From Acanthaster planci (lineage: Eukaryota > Echinodermata > Asteroidea > Valvatida > Acanthasteridae): a DNA stretch of 11,177 bases. The stretch's first letter is position 1, and every line of letters starts with the position of its first letter. The notes under the pieces are model-generated. The model was not told the origin of the DNA and searched no databases. It saw only the letters and a list, made by a program, of their open reading frames with translations. The DNA lies in NCBI RefSeq assembly GCF_001949145.1, contig NW_019091369.1:814856-826032 (forward strand), written 5' to 3'. The position numbers were made by a program, and so were the translations under genes. Shown here piece by piece: positions 6,884 through 11,177 of the stretch.

Positions 6884-8240
6884 GTAAATTGTGAGTTTGA
6901 TTGGAAAAAAGAAATTGAAATTAGTTGAAATTGTGTTTTGTTGTGATTCCTTTTGATCTGTACACTGAAGGATTGCCTGAATTGCAATTTAAAATTACAT
7001 GGAAAGAGAAAGTGATACGCAGTTGGTGAGTTTTTCATGGAAGTAGTGGCTTTGGGATCAAACGCTGCCAGTTTGACCCTTTCCACCAGAAACGTTGAAC
7101 TTCTAAAGGCATTATTATGTGAAGAACATCACTTCTCAATGTCAGAAAATTTGGTTGGGAAATTGTGGGTTTGGTTGCCTGACAAATAATTTTAACGAGT
7201 GTCTTGAAAAGGTGGTACTGTTATATCTCAGGTACTGGTATTAAGGAAATAACTGGAACGAACTCACCGCATATGTAACTGTCAAACGCGTAACAAGCGG
7301 GCTGCCATCTTGGAACCCTTTTCTTTATTCAATATGTAGTTCATGTCACTCACATAACAGGTACAACTGTATCTACATGCATAAGTGCTGCTATGTTTTA
7401 AAGGAATAAATCCCAAATAATCATTAACCATCATTTTTCTACCCTTTTACTTGGAGGAATTTATGTAAGAAAAAGGTAGAGAGTACTACAAGTGTTATTC
7501 TTGTAACATATTTGCTGCCAACACTGCTATAACTAGTAATGACATTGTAGCAAACAAGTGGAATTTGTTTAAGAGGTTATATCATTCAGCTTCATGATTT
7601 TCCCACAAAATGACTAGCAAGCTTTTCAGGTGACTGCTTTTCTTGAATCCGCTGTTAGTTATGACTGTCAACTTGAGACAATCTTCCCTGCTACATAAAT
7701 ATGCCACCATATGTCGGCTATTGGCAGGGGGTGGCGTTTCCAACATGTCATCTGCCTGAAAAGGGATACCACTGGAGGCTGTGGTCGTAATTCAATTAGA
7801 GTGGAGTGCTCACTGTGATTTAAAATAGTTGTCTGACATGTTATGATCAGTGGAGGATTGGGTTATCTGTGGAATCGCTCTCACGGGACTAAATAAAATG
7901 TAAATCGTATCTCAAAATACCTTTACTGTTTAGAACTTTCATCCAAGTCAAAGGTATTTTCTTCTGGATTTATTATAAAATGTTGCGTGAAATTTTTTTG
8001 AAAGTAATAATGCCCGTCATATCATTCAACCAAAAATAAAATGACTTTGTCTTGTAAAATGCACTTATAGTCCAGTGTGTAACTCAAGATAACTGCAGAA
8101 ATATTCTGCCTATGTACGTGCCACCTTTCTTTAAATAAATAACAAAAATATGTTTACAAAACTTGCCCATGTTTATTCCAAAGCACATAAATTTACATAT
8201 ACCTGTAATTCAGCTTCCATAATTACAAGTAACCACTAAC
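6884..8240. other. Intronic sequence, nothing coding recognised
   Basis: About 1.35 kb of AT-rich sequence without supported exons. Noted within it: GGCTGCCATCTT at 7300-7311, which recurs in the foldback stem at 10523-10534 on the other strand, and an 11-bp inverted repeat at 7914-7960. Confidence 0.4.
7914..7960. repeat. 11-bp inverted repeat with 25-base loop
   Basis: AAAATACCTTT (7914-7924) and AAAGGTATTTT (7950-7960) are exact reverse complements. There is no poly-T run or other sign of a terminator or RNA gene. It may be chance in AT-rich DNA. Confidence 0.55.
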
Positions 8241-8262
8241 TGTCTCCCCCCTCCCTGAAAAA

Positions 8263-9224
8263 ACTCATTTCAACCACTTGTTTTCTTAAGTTGTGTTTAC
8301 TCATTTCTTGGGGGGTGTATAAATATTTGTCATGTGCCAGCTTAGGCTTGCTGTATAGTGCAACTACCCTGGTTTACCACAGTCCTAGTCAAGCAGCACA
8401 AATGCCTTCTATGCACGGTGCACTGCCCGTCCCATGTACATGTGTACAAATGCCAAATCCTCCATCACTTGCCTGTGGAAAATGCCAGCATCACATCAGT
8501 CACACCTGGTAATTTCTCGCTAATCTGCGGGTTTGGGTTAGGGCCGGCATCCGTACCAGAGATCAAAGTGAATGGAACGACAAGGCGGGAACTTACATGT
8601 AACTGACATGGCTGAGTGGAGATTTCAGTTACCATTTGTATCGGCTGTAATAGAGGATTTTCAATCACGTGATTTTTGAGGGTCAGCATTCAATTTAGAC
8701 AGATGTGCGTGGAAACGCGCACGCCTTTGAAGTCTCTCACCATTCTGCCAATAGAAATACTTTGATTTGAAAAGACACGCACCCCAATGCACGTGGTATG
8801 CCTCCTGCAATGCCTTTGTCCACCATGATACATCACATGCAGAACCTCTACAGCAAGATACTTCAGTAGAACGTACTGGGTATTTCTAAATGTACATGTA
8901 CACTTGGCATCCAAGTTATGGGGACCAAACAACGGTTGAATGATAGTTGTGAGGGCAAATGAATGCTTCCCTCCCCCTGGAACTTGCCAGGGCACTCATT
9001 TTGACACATTGTGCTACCGTATACCCCTCTGCATGTATTTGTGATAAAGTACATATATCCCTGACAATCTGTGTAAAACTAAATTGAAATTGCTGGATTC
9101 GGGACTGTGAAGATTGAACTACATGTACAGAGACCTTCAAACTTACTGGTATACATGTCCTTGGTTTCCCTCTTGAAAGATGAAATGCTATCCGTGGAGC
9201 ATCAATTACACTGTACCAGCATTT
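8263..9224. other. Intronic sequence with scattered TACATGTA words
   Basis: Short GTACATGTAC words occur near 8435 and 8891-8902. A 12-bp palindrome AATCACGTGATT lies at 8663-8674. Overlapping open frames on both strands (plus 8291-8606, minus 8690-9359) have no recognisable motif and no supporting splice sites. Confidence 0.4.
8663..8674. promoter_or_regulatory. Palindromic E-box (TCACGTGA) candidate
   Basis: AATCACGTGATT is a perfect 12-bp palindrome containing CACGTG, the class bound by bHLH-zip factors such as USF, TFE and MITF. Sequence match alone; a chance occurrence in an intron is quite possible. Confidence 0.25.
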
Positions 9225-9274
9225 TATGTACATGTACATGTACTTGTACATGTATACTTGCGTACACATGTACT
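9225..9274. repeat. TACATGTA palindromic simple-sequence cluster
   Basis: Overlapping GTACATGTAC and TGTACATG words fill about 50 bp, much like the cluster at 204-274. The clusters recur in the window but are not alignable beyond the motif itself, so they are independent simple-sequence expansions. Confidence 0.8.
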
Positions 9275-10410
9275 GAAATATTCCCCAAAACAGAGATTCA
9301 CTGGAATTTAATGCTGGCAACGTTAATTTTTTTTCTGTTTGTACAAGGGTTACTGACAAAACAAGGCAAAAACAAAAAGAAAATTACTTCTGAGGTTAAA
9401 ATAATGGAAAATTAAATTAATTGTGTACATTTAGATTGAAAGAAGTACACTCTTAGCGTTGCTTGAGAGAATGCTGTGTCACTTGGAGAAATCTAGTAAG
9501 TCACTTGAAGTAAACCAGACATGTTTGTGTCTACCAAGTACACGTAATTATTGATCGCGCATCACACATATGCTCTGGCCTATCCAATCATGAAACATGG
9601 AAATTTGATTTATTGGTGCAAAAGATCCCTTGCCTGATGGCAACAAATTCTCCCTGATGAGAGACTGGTTACCAAGGCAACCCAGACCCTGTTTACTGTA
9701 GCTCACACAGGTTCAGTGGCAGAGTGGTTCTAGCCTGGTGCAAGTGAAATGTGGATCTGTTCACCTCTGATTGGTACCAGAGGAAGACAACCATGTACTG
9801 TACCTGTACACATCTTTTTGTGGTTGTACTGATGCGTTAACAAAAGTTGTGCATTAATTTAATTAACTCTCCTCACACTGTACTGGTACATGTACTCCAA
9901 ATGTTTACACACCCAAGGGGTTGGGGTGTTAATTGAGGTCACATGTGCTCCCGCTCGCTTGCCATCTTGTTTAGAAATTGATAATGGTCATTGTTGCATC
10001 CTCTTTTCTCAAAATCTCCCAGGAAAAGTGTGTCAGTTAGCTTTAAAAAGCACTGGGCCATTCATTGCCAGTGACCTGTAGTGACCAGCGTATATTGAAA
10101 CAGATTTTAACAGAAGTCCATGCAGGGTATACAAATTAATGCTGTTGCTGACGTCAGGCATGAGATTTTTCAGACTTTTGTCCGAATTCAGACATTTTGA
10201 ATCTGATAGAAGGCATTGTTGGTACAGGAAAAATCCACCTTTCAGGATTTTTTACCCAGTTTCAGATATTTTTAAAACTGATAATCTCATCCCTTTGATG
10301 TTGAATAGGCAAACAGAATGAACCATGTTTCCCAAAGTGATGACAAAACCATTTTGAGCTCATCTTCACAACATTTGGGTATTTTGTCTTTTTTTGTGAT
10401 CACAAGCACC
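9275..10410 (+). other. Intronic sequence, no supported exon
   Basis: About 1.1 kb. Two acceptor-like sites precede short frames open in the required phase (exon-like at 9348-9394 and from 10023). The first ends at a poor donor (GTTAAA) and the second runs into a stop with no donor, so neither is called. A TGACGTCA element lies at 10149-10156. Confidence 0.35.
10149..10156. promoter_or_regulatory. Perfect CRE palindrome TGACGTCA
   Basis: An exact cAMP-response element match, the binding site type of CREB/ATF bZIP factors. It is a single occurrence deep in the presumed intron with no neighbouring promoter signal, so function is uncertain. Confidence 0.25.
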
Positions 10411-10557
10411 TTAGAAGTATCATCTATAGAGGCTTTGCGTGGTGGCCATCTTGTAAGGCCATTCTTTTTGTTCTACAGGGAAACCTTCTTGCATACCCTG
10501 TAGAACAAAAGCACTGGCCTGTAAGATGGCAGCCGTCAAACCCTTATAGTGTACTAA
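10411..10557. repeat. Foldback hairpin (MITE-like or pre-miRNA-like)
   Basis: Two arms fold back on each other around a 15-base loop (10481-10495). The innermost 15 bp pair perfectly (TTTTGTTCTACAGGG with its complement CCCTGTAGAACAAAA). Pairing continues outward with mismatches and small bulges through GGCC/GGCC and GCCATCTT/AAGATGGC blocks to about 10424 and 10549, and weakly to 10411 and 10557. The inner 60-65 nt resemble a pre-miRNA in size. The extended stem, and a GGCTGCCATCTT word shared with 7300-7311, fit a small foldback transposable element better. No target duplication is obvious. Confidence 0.7.
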
Positions 10558-11177
10558 TATGAATGTGGTTATATCAGAAAGGAGGTCTTTTCTGGCAAGC
10601 CTGTCAGAAGGATTACGGTATCTGTCTTGTGGGTGTTTCAGGAACAGGAACTTAGATGACAGACCCACCTTTCCTTCTACGTGTTCGTGATACACCCTAG
10701 AGGCATAATTGGATCTGTATGGATGCACATGCTGTACCAAAAGTCTTTTGAGCTTTCGGAAGTAGCAAGATTCTCATTTTCCAAATTTGGAGCCTGTGAA
10801 AACAGACCCCGATAACCCCCCCTCCCCCTTCCTGCATTAAGTAACACCCATTTCTGAGAAACTGAACATGTGGCCAATGCCATGTCTGGGCTCCCACTGA
10901 TATCCCTGGAGTGTGCTGTCTGAGAAGTTGACCTCCCCCCCCAGCATCCTACATGTACATGTACATGACTTTTGCCTCGGTGTTGTACCCATAAGTGCCG
11001 ACAAATGTGTAACTGTGTATAACGAAACAAAGTGATTTGGTGCTAGTAAGACAGGATATCCTATGCACCTTGGAGCCTTTGGTAGTTACTTACAGCGATG
11101 ACATCATGACAGTCATGAGTCACCTCGCAGTCTATAGACAAAAGTTTCTCTAGCTATCGTAGGCCTCTGCATGGGTA
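10558..11177. other. Intronic or flanking sequence to window end
   Basis: No supported exon. It contains C-rich runs (10817-10832, 10933-10942), a TACATGTA run (10950-10967) and a third copy of GGCATAATTG (10702-10711). Minus-strand frames of up to 117 codons cross the C-rich and TACATGTA stretches and have no recognisable domain. Confidence 0.4.
10950..10967. repeat. Short TACATG tandem run
   Basis: Three units of TACATG form an 18-bp perfect run, the third clear cluster of this motif after 204-274 and 9225-9274. Confidence 0.8.

Noticed and set aside
8690-9359. Overlapping minus-strand frames of 101 and 147 codons
   Set aside because: They overlap each other in different frames, cross the TACATGTA cluster and show no domain, start context or splice support.
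9348-9394. Possible exon after a T-rich acceptor (LLTKQGKNKKKITSE)
   Set aside because: The donor GTTAAA is poor, and the lysine-rich reading simply reflects an A-rich stretch.
10023-10081. Possible terminal exon after CTCCCAG (GKVCQLALKSTGPFIASDL, then stop)
   Set aside because: It is open in the required phase, but there is no polyadenylation context, domain or other support; chance is likely.
10494-10506. Calling a miR-10 gene from the 13-base match
   Set aside because: The match stops after 13 bases, lies on the 3' arm instead of the 5' arm, and sits in a much longer foldback that looks like a MITE.
1-11177. CRISPR array, operon, phage or bacterial defence locus
   Set aside because: There are no regularly spaced direct repeats, no adjacent long ORFs and no ribosome binding sites; splice signals and repeat content are those of an animal genome.

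Overview
This looks like animal (eukaryotic) genomic DNA, not a bacterial, phage or viral window. There are no long open reading frames, no operon-like packing and no Shine-Dalgarno signals. The DNA is AT-leaning, with consensus splice sites, poly-pyrimidine tracts and decayed transposable elements. The palindromes TACATGTA/GTACATGTAC and TACCGGTA recur throughout, and one end matches a hAT-like terminus beginning CAGGGGCGGATCC. From general familiarity with such genomes, these traits suggest a marine invertebrate, most likely a deuterostome such as an echinoderm, hemichordate or amphioxus. The species cannot be fixed from the sequence.

Layout. Positions 1-405 hold a TACATGTA-rich simple-sequence cluster and then a consensus 5' splice site (after 405), which may end a non-coding first exon. 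Positions 406-1246 would be the first intron. Positions 1247-1555 are the only exon I can support well: a short 5' leader, an ATG in good context at 1318, 79 full codons of an acidic Asp/Asn/Gly/Pro-rich N-terminus, and a strong donor at 1556. I do not recognise the family. From 1556 to the end (about 9.6 kb) I find no convincing further coding exon, so this is most simply a long first coding intron running off the window.

Inside that intron are several decayed repeats. They are a short hAT-like element (1737-1982), the 3' end of an apparent non-LTR retrotransposon on the minus strand (about 4511-4720), two diverged copies of one unidentified repeat in opposite orientation (5085-5300 and 6214-6436), a C-rich tandem dimer (6014-6060), more TACATGTA clusters (9225-9274, 10950-10967), and a foldback hairpin (10411-10557).

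I see no operon, defence system, CRISPR array, tRNA or rRNA. The items most worth following up are the unrecognised coding exon, the opposite-facing repeat pair, and the foldback, whose inner stem is the size of a pre-miRNA. I found no evidence of an exciting new multi-gene system here.
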